Assembly: GCA_030433225.1 (NCBI GenBank)
Contig: JAUIMD010000016.1
Location: 1 to 12,973 of the forward strand
From: Bacteroidia bacterium
Lineage (GTDB): Bacteria; Bacteroidota; Bacteroidia; Bacteroidales; UBA5342
Length of the DNA: 12,973 nucleotides
Direction: 5' to 3'
The position numbers and the translations under genes are program-made. This document shows positions 1 through 7,237 of this stretch, one piece after another. How positions within the stretch are numbered: the stretch's first letter is position 1; each line of letters begins with the position of its first letter. The notes below the pieces were generated by a model, which worked only from the letters and a program-made list of their open reading frames with translations, had not been told where the DNA came from and made no database searches.

Positions 1-1271
1 ATTTTGGTGCGAATATCGCCTTTGGCAATGTCATCAATGGTTTGAAAAACGGTTAGGTTTTCGTCGAGCAGCGAAGCTTCGTTTTGTGCAAAATACCCTA
101 CCATGGTATTGTGGCCAAGGGTGAGCCTTCCCTGGTGTTCCAGCTCGCCCATTATAGCTTTTATAAGGGTGGATTTTCCCGCACCGTTTTTCCCTACAAA
201 GGCCACTTTTTCGCCCCGTTCTATCGTAAAAGAGGCATCTTTAAAAATCAGCTGGTCCTCGTAACTTTTGGCAATATCTTCAGCAATAACAGGGTAAGTT
301 CCTGACCGGGGCGAAGGTGGAAAACGCAATCGCAAACGGGAGGTGTCCACCTCGTCTACTTCTACCAGTTCCAGTTTTTCCAGCATTTTAACGCGCGATT
401 GCACCTGCAAGGTTTTGGAATATGTACCCTTAAACCGTTCAATAAAAGCCTCATTATCCGCAATCATTTTCTGTTGTTCGTCGTATGCTTTTTGCTGCTG
501 CTCACGCCGTTCGGCCCGCAGTTCAAGGTACTTTGAATAGTTTACCTTATAATCGTAAATGCGCCCCATGGTTACCTCAATGGTGCGGGTGGTAATGTTG
601 TCCACAAACGCCCGGTCGTGCGAAATCAGTATGACGGCCTTTGCGCTGTTTATCAGAAAATTTTCGAGCCATTGCACCGATTCAATATCGAGGTGGTTGG
701 TAGGCTCATCCAGTAAAATTAAATCCGGATTTTTAAGCAACAACTTGCCCAATTCAATGCGCATGCGCCACCCGCCGCTAAACTCTTCAGTAGGTCGGGT
801 AAAATCGTTGCGTTCAAATCCAAGACCCAGCAGAATTTTTTCCACCTCTGCATCAAAATTAATCTCCCCGTGGCTGTACAGTTTTTCACTCAGGGTAGAT
901 ACCTTTTCAATAATCCCGTAGTATTCTTCCGATTCATAATCGGTACGAACGGCAAGCTGGTGGTTCAACTCATCCAACTCACTTTGCATGTTCAGGATAT
1001 CTGCAAAAGCCTGCGATACTTCCTCAAAAACCGTGCGTTTGTTTTCGGTCATCAGGTGCTGCGGCAAATAGGCAATTACCGCTTCCTTGGGGGCCGATAT
1101 TCTGCCGGCGGAAGGAGATTGCGCTCCGGCAATTATTTTTAACAGGGTGGATTTTCCGGCCCCGTTCTTCCCCATCAGGGCAATACGGTCACCCTCGTTT
1201 ACCACAAACGAAATGTCTTTAAAAAGGGAAGTTCCACCAAACTCAACCCCTACTCCATCAACAGATATCAT
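1..1271 (-). CDS. ABC-F family ATPase (ribosome-associated type), 3' end outside window
   Basis: Soluble tandem-ATPase protein of the ABC-F family. Characterised members bind the ribosomal E site and help stalled or antibiotic-blocked ribosomes. The visible 423 residues read without a break from ATG at 1271. First Walker A GKNGAGKST is at residues 34-42, the ABC-F signature SGGWRMR starts at 165, and Walker B LILLDEPTNHLD is at about 184-195. A charged interdomain linker with the composition of the tRNA-interaction motif spans roughly 235-325. The second Walker A, again GKNGAGKST, is at 360-368. There are no membrane segments, as expected for ABC-F. The second signature and Walker B lie beyond the left edge; family members run to about 530-650 residues. 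The gene is divergent from the DUF4212/symporter genes. Family is near certain. The subtype (EttA, Uup, YheS-like or a resistance type) cannot be set from this fragment. Confidence 0.95.
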   Translation of the reverse strand, partial: MISVDGVGVEFGGTSLFKDISFVVNEGDRIALMGKNGAGKSTLLKIIAGAQSPSAGRISAPKEAVIAYLPQHLMTENKRTVFEEVSQAFADILNMQSELDELNHQLAVRTDYESEEYYGIIEKVSTLSEKLYSHGEINFDAEVEKILLGLGFERNDFTRPTEEFSGGWRMRIELGKLLLKNPDLILLDEPTNHLDIESVQWLENFLINSAKAVILISHDRAFVDNITTRTIEVTMGRIYDYKVNYSKYLELRAERREQQQKAYDEQQKMIADNEAFIERFKGTYSKTLQVQSRVKMLEKLELVEVDEVDTSRLRLRFPPSPRSGTYPVIAEDIAKSYEDQLIFKDASFTIERGEKVAFVGKNGAGKSTLIKAIMGELEHQGRLTLGHNTMVGYFAQNEASLLDENLTVFQTIDDIAKGDIRTK

Positions 1272-1294
1272 AATTGAAAATCGCTAAAATTGGC

Positions 1295-1303
1295 CGCAAA
1301 TAT
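1295..1303 (-). promoter_or_regulatory. Candidate -7 promoter element for ABC-F gene
   Basis: On the minus strand this reads TATATTTGC, an exact match to the Bacteroidota TAnnTTTG -7 consensus. It lies 23 nt upstream of the ATG at 1271, so the leader would be very short. I do not see a good TTTG -33 element at the expected 19-21 nt spacing, so the call rests on the -7 box and its position. Confidence 0.5.
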
Positions 1304-1347
1304 AACGAAACCAACGGCAATTTAAGGCTTCGTTTGTAGCTTCGCCT

Positions 1348-1369
1348 CCCTGGGTATAAATTGCCAGGG
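1348..1369. repeat. Inverted repeat CCCTGG-N10-CCAGGG
   Basis: Two perfect 6-bp arms, 1348-1353 and 1364-1369, are separated by a 10-bp A/T-rich spacer. It sits upstream of both divergent genes, about 45 bp upstream of the ABC-F -7 box. A 22-bp dyad of this geometry could be a regulator binding site. It is not a terminator, because no T-run follows on either strand and no gene reads into it. Confidence 0.35.
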
Positions 1370-1553
1370 CTCTGCATCGTGTGGTACAAAATTTCACACA
1401 CAACTTTCCAAACTACATGAACACAAGTTCGCCGAAACAACAATTAATTATCAGTGCATTAACACTATTTAGACTCAATAAACACTGCATTTTCGCACAA
1501 CCATTCTAAATAAGCACCACTGCACCGTGCAACCAATCCCACAAAATTTAAGT

Positions 1554-1561
1554 TATATTTC
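1554..1561 (+). promoter_or_regulatory. Candidate -7 promoter element for DUF4212-symporter genes
   Basis: TATATTTC matches TAnnTTTG at all but the last base. It would start a transcript near 1568 with a leader of about 85 nt that contains the hairpin at 1588-1620. No clear -33 element is present, so this is tentative. Confidence 0.35.
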
Positions 1562-1587
1562 ACGATGCTAACATAAAACAGGGCGTT

Positions 1588-1620
1588 GAATACCGGGCTC
1601 CCAACCCGTATTCATCTTTT
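1588..1620 (+). terminator. Leader hairpin with U-tract upstream of DUF4212 (possible attenuator)
   Basis: Left arm GAATACCGGG (1588-1597) pairs with right arm CCCGTATTC (1605-1613): nine base pairs with one bulged C and a 7-nt loop. A T-rich stretch, ATCTTTTTCT, follows directly. This is intrinsic-terminator architecture, but no plus-strand gene lies upstream, and it falls between the candidate promoter and the DUF4212 start 33 nt further on. A competing pairing is possible: CCGGGC at 1593-1598 with GCCCGG at 1627-1632, which would break the first stem and leave the U-tract in a 28-nt loop. Mutually exclusive stems suggest attenuation, but that is inference. Confidence 0.45.
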
Positions 1621-1652
1621 TCTCCGGCCCGGAAAAATAACAATCTAATACA

Positions 1653-1910
1653 ATGGAAAAGAGCAAATTGCAAAAGTACTGGATAAAGAACCTACAAATT
1701 ATGTTCGTTCTGCTCCTGATTTGGTTTTCAGTCTCGTATGGCTGTGGAATTCTTTTTGCGGAAACCTTAAACACCATTCACCTGGGCGGATTTCCCCTGG
1801 GATTCTGGTTTGCGCAGCAAGGCTCTATTTATGTGTTCGTAGTACTCATTTTTGCCTATGTTGTGCTGATGAATCGGCTCGACAAGCGCTTTGATGTGGA
1901 CGAAAAATAA
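1653..1910 (+). CDS. DUF4212 small membrane subunit of sodium:solute symporter
   Basis: An 85-residue inner-membrane protein of the DUF4212 family (sodium/substrate symporter small subunit). It begins with a basic amphipathic stretch (KSKLQKYWIKN), then has two hydrophobic segments at about residues 15-37 and 52-74, and ends in a charged tail (RLDKRFDVDEK). Length and layout are typical of the family. It lies 28 bp before the large symporter gene, the almost invariant arrangement for this pair, and presumably forms a complex with it. The ATG at 1653 is the only good start. No strong Shine-Dalgarno sequence precedes it, which is usual in this phylum. Confidence 0.93.
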   Translation: MEKSKLQKYWIKNLQIMFVLLLIWFSVSYGCGILFAETLNTIHLGGFPLGFWFAQQGSIYVFVVLIFAYVVLMNRLDKRFDVDEK

Positions 1911-1938
1911 GGTATAAACTCAATCAGATTTAGAAGCA

Positions 1939-3633
1939 ATGGACGTACAAACGTGGGTATTTTTTATAGTTGGACTAACATTTTTACTGTATATCGGCGT
2001 AGCCATTTGGGCACGCGCAGGTTCCACCAATGATTTTTATGTAGCCGGAGGTGGCGTTTCTCCCATGGCCAATGGTATGGCTACCGCAGCCGATTGGATG
2101 TCGGCAGCCTCGTATCTTTCTATGGCCGGACTCATCTCATTTATGGGCTATGGCGGCTCGCAATACCTGATGGGTTGGACCGGCGGATATGTGTTATTGG
2201 CACTTTTACTAGCTCCGTATTTACGAAAATTCGGAAAGTTTACGGTTCCCGATTTTATTGGTGAACGCTACTACTCAAAAAATGCCCGCCTGGTAGCCCT
2301 GGTGTGTGCCATTTTTATTTCGTTCACTTATGTGGTTGGCCAAATGAAAGGGGTGGGTGTAGCTTTTGCCCGCTTTTTAGAAGTGCCTTTTACTACCGGC
2401 ATATTAATTGGTATCGCTATCGTATTTTTCTACGCTGTATTGGGTGGAATGAAAGGCATCACCTATACCCAGGTAGCGCAATATTGCGTGCTGATTTTTG
2501 CCTTTACAGTACCTGCCATTTTTATTTCGCTGCAAATGGTGGGCAACCCCATACCTCAAATAGGCATGGGTGGAAAGCTGGCGGACGGCACTTACCTGCT
2601 TGAGAAATTAAACATGCTCAGCACCGACCTGGGCTTTGACGAGTATACAAAAAACGGAATGCAGGACCGGGTGAATGTATTTTTTGTAACCGCAGCACTC
2701 ATGCTCGGAACCGCCGGCCTTCCTCACGTAATTGTACGTTTTTTTACGGTGCCCAACGTGCGTGGTGCGCGAAAATCGGCGGGTTTTGCCCTGTTGTTTA
2801 TTGCTATTTTGTACACCACAGCCCCGGCCATTGCAGTTTTTGCGCGTACCAACCTCATTCAAACCGTTAGTGAGCAACCCTATGCCGATATGCCTGAATG
2901 GTTTACCAAATGGGAAACGGCAGAACTGATTTCCTTTGACGATAAAAACCAGGACGGAATGATTCAATATGTGGCCGATCCTGCCACAAATGAACTTGAA
3001 ATTGACCGTGACATTATGGTGCTGGCCAACCCCGAAATTGCCAGGTTACCGGCCTGGGTGATTGCCCTGGTGGTTGCCGGTGGACTAGCCGCGGCCCTAT
3101 CTACTGCTGCCGGGTTGCTTCTGGTCATTGCCACTTCCATCTCCCACGATTTATTGAAAAATTACATCAACCCCAAAATATCGGAAAAAGGCGAGTTAGT
3201 AGCTGCCCGAATTGCCATTGCCGTTGCCGTAGTTGGAGCAGGCTTAGCCGGTTTAAATCCTCCCGGCTTTGTGGCACAGGTGGTAGCTCTGGCTTTTGGC
3301 CTGGCTGCTGCATCATTTTTTCCTGCCATTATATTGGGCATCTTTTGCAAATCCATGAACAAGGAAGGCGCCATAGGAGGAATGATTGTCGGAATTCTAT
3401 TTACCACCATTTACATCTGGTATTTTAAGCCGCAACTGGGTGGACCGGGCACCCCCGACCAATACTGGTTTGGCATTAAGCCGGAAGGCATTGGAACGCT
3501 GGGTATGGTCATTAATATGGCGGTAGCCATGATTATAAGCAAATTCACGCCCGCACCGCCAGAAATTGTGCAACAAATTGTTGAGGACATCCGCATTCCG
3601 CGGGGTTCAGGCAAAGCCAGTGGCCACCATTAA
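1939..3633 (+). CDS. Sodium:solute symporter, SSS family, VC_2705 subfamily
   Basis: A 564-residue polytopic membrane transporter of the SSS (SLC5-like, LeuT-fold) family, in the subfamily that pairs with DUF4212. Substrates of relatives (ActP) are acetate and other short carboxylates; the substrate here is not fixed by sequence. The N-terminal helix is followed by the conserved stretch NDFYVAGGGVSPMANG and ADWMSAASYLSMAG (about residues 31-64). The signature ALSTAAGLLLVIATSISHDL lies around 385-404 and includes the Ser/Thr residues expected at the Na2 sodium site. A soluble loop of about 70 residues (310-372) interrupts the membrane helices, carries many acidic residues, and holds an EF-hand-like DKNQDGMI at 335-342. 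Length fits the subfamily. It is probably transcribed with DUF4212 and the following DUF1801 gene (11-bp gap). Confidence 0.95.
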   Translation: MDVQTWVFFIVGLTFLLYIGVAIWARAGSTNDFYVAGGGVSPMANGMATAADWMSAASYLSMAGLISFMGYGGSQYLMGWTGGYVLLALLLAPYLRKFGKFTVPDFIGERYYSKNARLVALVCAIFISFTYVVGQMKGVGVAFARFLEVPFTTGILIGIAIVFFYAVLGGMKGITYTQVAQYCVLIFAFTVPAIFISLQMVGNPIPQIGMGGKLADGTYLLEKLNMLSTDLGFDEYTKNGMQDRVNVFFVTAALMLGTAGLPHVIVRFFTVPNVRGARKSAGFALLFIAILYTTAPAIAVFARTNLIQTVSEQPYADMPEWFTKWETAELISFDDKNQDGMIQYVADPATNELEIDRDIMVLANPEIARLPAWVIALVVAGGLAAALSTAAGLLLVIATSISHDLLKNYINPKISEKGELVAARIAIAVAVVGAGLAGLNPPGFVAQVVALAFGLAAASFFPAIILGIFCKSMNKEGAIGGMIVGILFTTIYIWYFKPQLGGPGTPDQYWFGIKPEGIGTLGMVINMAVAMIISKFTPAPPEIVQQIVEDIRIPRGSGKASGHH

Positions 3634-3644
3634 ACCATGTACGC

Positions 3645-4028
3645 ATGAAAGAGGACCCTAAAAAGCCTGAAAGTGTGGATGCCTACATTGCCGGTGTACC
3701 CGAAAACGTACAACCAATGCTGCACAACATTCGAAGCATTATACGTAACCTTGCCCCCCATGTGATAGAATCCATTGCCTATGGGATGCCGGCCTATAAA
3801 ACGCACGGCAAACCCTTGGTTTACTTTGCCGCTTTTAAGCAGCATATAGGATTCTATGCAACCCCAAGCGGACATGAAGCTTTTTCCAATGAACTCAGTG
3901 CATACAAGCAAGGGAAAGGTTCGGTACAATTTCCACTGAATGCCCCTATCCCCTACCGGCTGATTGAAAAAATGGTGCAGTATCGCGTTCAGGAAAACGA
4001 ACAAATAGCGGGTAAAAAAGCCAAATAA
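3645..4028 (+). CDS. DUF1801 (YdhG-like) domain protein
   Basis: A 127-residue soluble protein almost wholly made of a DUF1801/YdhG-type domain. Family features visible are an N-terminal VDAYIAGVPENVQPMLHNIRSIIR helix region (from about residue 10), the central IAYGMPAYKTHGKPLVYFAAFKQHIGFYA block (about 44-72), and a C-terminal IPYRLIEKMVQYRVQENE helix. Members have been linked to iron handling or frataxin-like folds, but the biochemical role is not settled and I do not assign one. The start at 3645 is 11 bp after the symporter stop, so co-transcription is likely; a functional link to transport is not implied. It ends in a basic KKAK tail. Confidence 0.88.
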   Translation: MKEDPKKPESVDAYIAGVPENVQPMLHNIRSIIRNLAPHVIESIAYGMPAYKTHGKPLVYFAAFKQHIGFYATPSGHEAFSNELSAYKQGKGSVQFPLNAPIPYRLIEKMVQYRVQENEQIAGKKAK

Positions 4029-4063
4029 ATCAACTCGCCCGTATAAACGCCTCAAACCGTTCC

Positions 4064-4088
4064 CCCTGCCAATGTTCCTTTGGCAGGG
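4064..4088 (+). terminator. Perfect 9-bp hairpin after DUF1801, terminator-like but with weak U-tract
   Basis: CCCTGCCAA (4064-4072) and TTGGCAGGG (4080-4088) are perfectly complementary around a 7-nt loop, 35 bp after the DUF1801 stop. The bases that follow are CTTAATTA, only weakly T-rich, so factor-independent termination would be inefficient. It may protect the 3' end of the message, act as a terminator in this phylum's relaxed form, or be a regulator site for the following lyase gene. Confidence 0.5.
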
Positions 4089-4195
4089 CTTAATTACAGG
4101 GTGCAATTCGCCAGGGGGAAGCGTTTTGTGCCTAAAAAGTCAGATTTTACCGGTAAACGCAACGAATAATCCAAACAAATTCGGCGTCTGTTGGA

Positions 4196-4204
4196 TATAT
4201 TTGC
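4196..4204 (+). promoter_or_regulatory. Candidate -7 promoter element for PL11 lyase gene
   Basis: TATATTTGC matches the Bacteroidota -7 consensus exactly and lies 100 nt upstream of the lyase ATG, implying a leader of about 95 nt. It lies well past the hairpin that closes the preceding gene cluster. A good -33 box is not evident, as might be expected of an activator-dependent polysaccharide-utilisation promoter. Confidence 0.5.
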
Positions 4205-4222
4205 CTGCTGAAAAAATCAGGG

Positions 4223-4247
4223 CAATTTGTAGATGTGTTACAATTTG
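4223..4247. repeat. Direct repeat CAATTTG in lyase leader
   Basis: The 7-mer CAATTTG occurs at 4223-4229 and 4241-4247, an 18-bp period. Both copies lie downstream of the -7 box, inside the presumed leader of the lyase gene. This could be a regulator site or chance in A/T-rich DNA. Confidence 0.2.
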
Positions 4248-4304
4248 CCGGCATTGCACATCCATTTAACAACGCAATAAGCGATTTAACATCTGACAGA
4301 AAAT

Positions 4305-7103
4305 ATGGAACGAACTATGAATTCAGGCAAAAAAAGGAAGGGATGGAAAGGGCTGCTATCCCTGGGGCTTTGCCTGGCCCTGTGGGCTACCGCCGCCGCT
4401 CAGCCCAAAATGGAAAACCTGAGTCGTGGACTAATTGCCATTAAAACCAACAGCGGGGTGTACCTAAGCTGGCGTTTGTTGGGCCACGAGGCTTTTGAAA
4501 CGGTATACGATATTTACCGCGACGGCACCAAAATAACCAGCACTCCTGTTGCTGATAAAACAAATTATGTGGATGGATCCGGTACAACGGCATCTACTTA
4601 TCAAATTGTTTCCAGCCTCAATGGCAATGCCATAGACACCTCTGCTGTAACCAGCGTGTGGCGCAACAATGTATACCGGGTGGATTTAGATGTTCCGCCT
4701 GCGGATGGAGCCATTACTTACTCACCCAACGATTGCAGTGCCGCTGACCTGAATGGCGATGGCACCTACGAGATCATTGTAAAATGGCACCCTTCCAACG
4801 CCAAAGACAATGCCCATTCCGGCGCCACCTCCAACGAAATTTTGGATGCCTATACATTGGATGGAACCAGGCTGTGGCGCATTGACCTGGGGCAAAACAT
4901 CCGGGCAGGGTCGCACTATACTCAATTTATTGTATACGATTTAGATGGTGATGGGAAAGCTGAGATCGCCTGTAAAACGGCTCCCGGCACCAAGGACGGA
5001 ACCGGCAATTACATACGTTTTGGCCCTGCGGCCACCGCCGATCATAGCGCTGAATACCGCAACTCAAGTGGCCGCGTTTTGGACGGACCGGAATACCTCA
5101 CGCTGTTTAACGGAGAAACCGGGGCCGAAATGAGTACCCTCGCTTACAACCCGGCTCGTGGAAATGTGGGCAGCTGGGGCGATGATTATGGCAACCGCGT
5201 AGATCGTTTTTTGGCCGGTTTGGCCTATTTGGACGGAGAAAATCCCAGCCTTATAATGGCACGCGGCTACTACACCCGCACCGTGGTAGCAGCATACGAT
5301 TGGGATGGAACAGAATTCACTACACGTTGGGTGTTCGACTCCAACAAACAGGTGCGCGACCAGGCCGGAAACCCATATGCCGGGCAGGGAAACCACCAGC
5401 TGAGCATTGCCGATGTAGATGGAGACGGAAAGCAGGAAATAATTTACGGTTCTATGACCATTGATGACGATGGTGTTGGACTGTACAGCACCGGCCTTGG
5501 CCACGGAGATGCGCTGCATGTAAGCGACATGGATCCTGACCGTCCGGGGCTGGAAGTATTTATGGTGCACGAAGACACCAAAGTGCCGTATGGAATTTCC
5601 TACCGCGATGCTGCCACCGGGGAGGTGATTTGGGGCTTCGATGCCGACTTTGATGTAGGCCGTGGGGTAGCAGCAGACATTAACCCTAACCACCGGGGTT
5701 TCGAGGCATGGTCGTCGCGCGACGGGAACGTGTACAATAGCGATGGAGCGGTCATTTCCACCAGTTTGCCACAAAGTGCAGGTGGGGGTTCGTCCTACAA
5801 CCATGTAGTTTGGTGGGACGGCGATTTGCTGCGTGAAATCCTGGACCGAACCGTACTTAATAAGTACAATTACGAAACAGGGGGTTCAAACCGTTTGTGG
5901 ACCCTTTACAACGAGGGCGTATCCAGCAACAATGGAACAAAATCCAACCCGTGCCTTACCGCTGACTTGTTTGGCGACTGGCGTGAAGAAATCGTATTGC
6001 GCAGTTCGGACGATAAGCAACTGGTGATTTTTACCACCACAGATGAAAGCCCTCATAAAATTTATACCCTCATGCACGACCCCACCTATCGGGTGGCCAT
6101 TGCGTGGCAAAATGTAGGCTACAACCAGCCGCCGCATACCGGGTATTACCTGGGCGCAGGTATGGATACGCCTACCCAACCCAACATTCAATTTGCCGAT
6201 AAGGCAACCGTTTCCAAACGTTACAATTTGGTGGTTAACCAGGAAGGATTAGGTACGGTAACGCCGGTGAGCGGTAACTATTTAGGTGGAAATTACACCT
6301 TAACCGCCACCCCCGAGGTGAACTGGGTATTTGATGGATGGACAGGCGACACCACCAGCACCCTGAACGAAATAACGGTTGCACTAGATGCGGATAAAAC
6401 CTATACAGCCAACTTTAGCATGGCAAACCCGAACGGGTGGAATGCCTTTGAGGCAGAAAGCGGTACCCGCACCAGCGGAGCAATTGAAACAACCTATCCC
6501 GGCTATTCTGGTACCGGTTATGTTAATGTTGACAATGCCAACCGCGAAGAAATCACGATTCCCGTGTATGTACCCTATGCTGCAAACTATACCGTTAAAG
6601 TTTTCTATGCCAACGGTACCTCAAGCGATTTGTTATGGGCCTTAAGTGTGGATGGACGGTTTAAAGCCGTTAACCTTCCCATGCCGGGCACCGGTAGCTG
6701 GCGCCAGTGGTCTACCCAGGAAACCAGTGTTGCATTGGCAGAAGGATTTAACACCATTGGGCTATTTGCTTTAACGGCTGGCGGACTTGCCAATATCGAT
6801 AAAATTGAGTTGAAGGTGGAGGATGCTACAGATGTAGAGGAGCATACCGTAATGAGTTTAGTAAAATGCTACCCCAGTTCAGTAGATGACTATTTTACGG
6901 TTGAGTACCCCGGAAATATCGGAGAAAACGTGCAGATTACGGTAATTGATGTGAATGGGAAAGTGCATTTAAGCCAGCAGGTTTCCGTTTTACAACAAGG
7001 CGAAAGCGTTACTATAAATGCATCCAACTTAAGCGCAGGCAGTTACCTGGTGAACATCCAAACAGATGCAGGGACAAGCGTACAGAAAATTATAAAGCAA
7101 TAA
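4305..7103 (+). CDS. Rhamnogalacturonan lyase, PL11 family, with CBM35-like module and T9SS sorting domain
   Basis: A 932-residue secreted enzyme that should cleave the rhamnose-galacturonate backbone of rhamnogalacturonan-I by beta-elimination, like YesW/YesX. Order: signal peptide 1-28 (KKRKGWKG, hydrophobic core, ATAAAQ); an N-terminal beta domain starting MENLSRGLIAIKTNSGVYLSWR; the PL11 propeller to about 625, with calcium-type turns DLNGDG (148-153), DLDGDG (212-217) and DVDGDG (370-375) and an ending NQPPHTGYYLGAGMDTP; an InlB-like beta repeat at about 638-704 (core FDGWTG); a CBM35-like module at about 711-841 (FEAESG start, IDKIEL end); and a type A T9SS domain at about 852-932 ending GSYLVNIQ...VQKIIKQ. 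Cargo with this domain crosses the outer membrane by T9SS. ATG at 4305 or the in-frame ATG at 4317 could be the start; both give a workable signal peptide. Confidence 0.95.
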   Translation: MERTMNSGKKRKGWKGLLSLGLCLALWATAAAQPKMENLSRGLIAIKTNSGVYLSWRLLGHEAFETVYDIYRDGTKITSTPVADKTNYVDGSGTTASTYQIVSSLNGNAIDTSAVTSVWRNNVYRVDLDVPPADGAITYSPNDCSAADLNGDGTYEIIVKWHPSNAKDNAHSGATSNEILDAYTLDGTRLWRIDLGQNIRAGSHYTQFIVYDLDGDGKAEIACKTAPGTKDGTGNYIRFGPAATADHSAEYRNSSGRVLDGPEYLTLFNGETGAEMSTLAYNPARGNVGSWGDDYGNRVDRFLAGLAYLDGENPSLIMARGYYTRTVVAAYDWDGTEFTTRWVFDSNKQVRDQAGNPYAGQGNHQLSIADVDGDGKQEIIYGSMTIDDDGVGLYSTGLGHGDALHVSDMDPDRPGLEVFMVHEDTKVPYGISYRDAATGEVIWGFDADFDVGRGVAADINPNHRGFEAWSSRDGNVYNSDGAVISTSLPQSAGGGSSYNHVVWWDGDLLREILDRTVLNKYNYETGGSNRLWTLYNEGVSSNNGTKSNPCLTADLFGDWREEIVLRSSDDKQLVIFTTTDESPHKIYTLMHDPTYRVAIAWQNVGYNQPPHTGYYLGAGMDTPTQPNIQFADKATVSKRYNLVVNQEGLGTVTPVSGNYLGGNYTLTATPEVNWVFDGWTGDTTSTLNEITVALDADKTYTANFSMANPNGWNAFEAESGTRTSGAIETTYPGYSGTGYVNVDNANREEITIPVYVPYAANYTVKVFYANGTSSDLLWALSVDGRFKAVNLPMPGTGSWRQWSTQETSVALAEGFNTIGLFALTAGGLANIDKIELKVEDATDVEEHTVMSLVKCYPSSVDDYFTVEYPGNIGENVQITVIDVNGKVHLSQQVSVLQQGESVTINASNLSAGSYLVNIQTDAGTSVQKIIKQ

Positions 7104-7119
7104 AAAATAGAACAGTTAG

Positions 7120-7148
7120 AAAAAGGTTGTCGTTCGGCAACCTTTTTT
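7120..7148 (+). terminator. Intrinsic terminator of PL11 lyase gene
   Basis: AAAAAGGTTG (7120-7129) pairs with CAACCTTTTT (7138-7147) around an 8-nt loop, and the T-run extends to 7148. It is 17 bp after the lyase stop and separates the lyase transcript from the DUF5995 gene. Confidence 0.9.
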
Positions 7149-7237
7149 GTTAATACCCCCAGGGTTTTGGTTCGTTCCTAATTCTTGTTCCTGAATACAA
7201 CAATTTCCTTTACCTTTATTTCTTTAGCAGGTTTTAC

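Larger units (their letters stand above)
1272..1652. other. Divergent intergenic region (381 bp) between ABC-F and DUF4212 genes
   Basis: I see no convincing gene here. It holds a -7-type promoter motif for the ABC-F gene near its left end, an inverted repeat at 1348-1369, a shorter imperfect dyad GTGTG/CACAC at 1379-1399 (11-bp spacer), and on the right a -7-like element and leader hairpin for the transporter genes. The central part (about 1405-1550) is A/T-rich with nothing I can name. A short open frame on the minus strand across 1258-1443 overlaps the ABC-F promoter and start and resembles nothing I know. Confidence 0.7.

Noticed and set aside
559..921. Plus-strand open frame of 120 codons at the left end
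   Set aside because: It is the antisense shadow of the ABC-F gene, whose minus-strand translation contains both Walker A motifs, a signature and a Walker B motif.
1379..1399. CRP-like binding site
   Set aside because: The half-sites GTGTG and CACAC are 11 bp apart, whereas a CRP site needs TGTGA-N6-TCACA, so the spacing does not fit. Kept only as an unnamed dyad.
1258..1443. Small minus-strand gene in the divergent intergenic region
   Set aside because: It overlaps the ABC-F promoter element and start codon, and its product has no recognisable feature.
3630..4106. Minus-strand open frame of 158 codons over the DUF1801 gene
   Set aside because: It overlaps the DUF1801 gene on the opposite strand and resembles no known protein, whereas the plus-strand product matches DUF1801 end to end.
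4229..4444. Short plus-strand frame overlapping the start of the lyase gene
   Set aside because: It is a frame shadow of the lyase N-terminus, which has a proper signal peptide in the chosen frame.
5064..5804. Open frame of 246 codons on the minus strand inside the PL11 gene
   Set aside because: It lies wholly within the lyase coding sequence, has no recognisable domain or start context, and the plus-strand frame is unambiguously a PL11 lyase.
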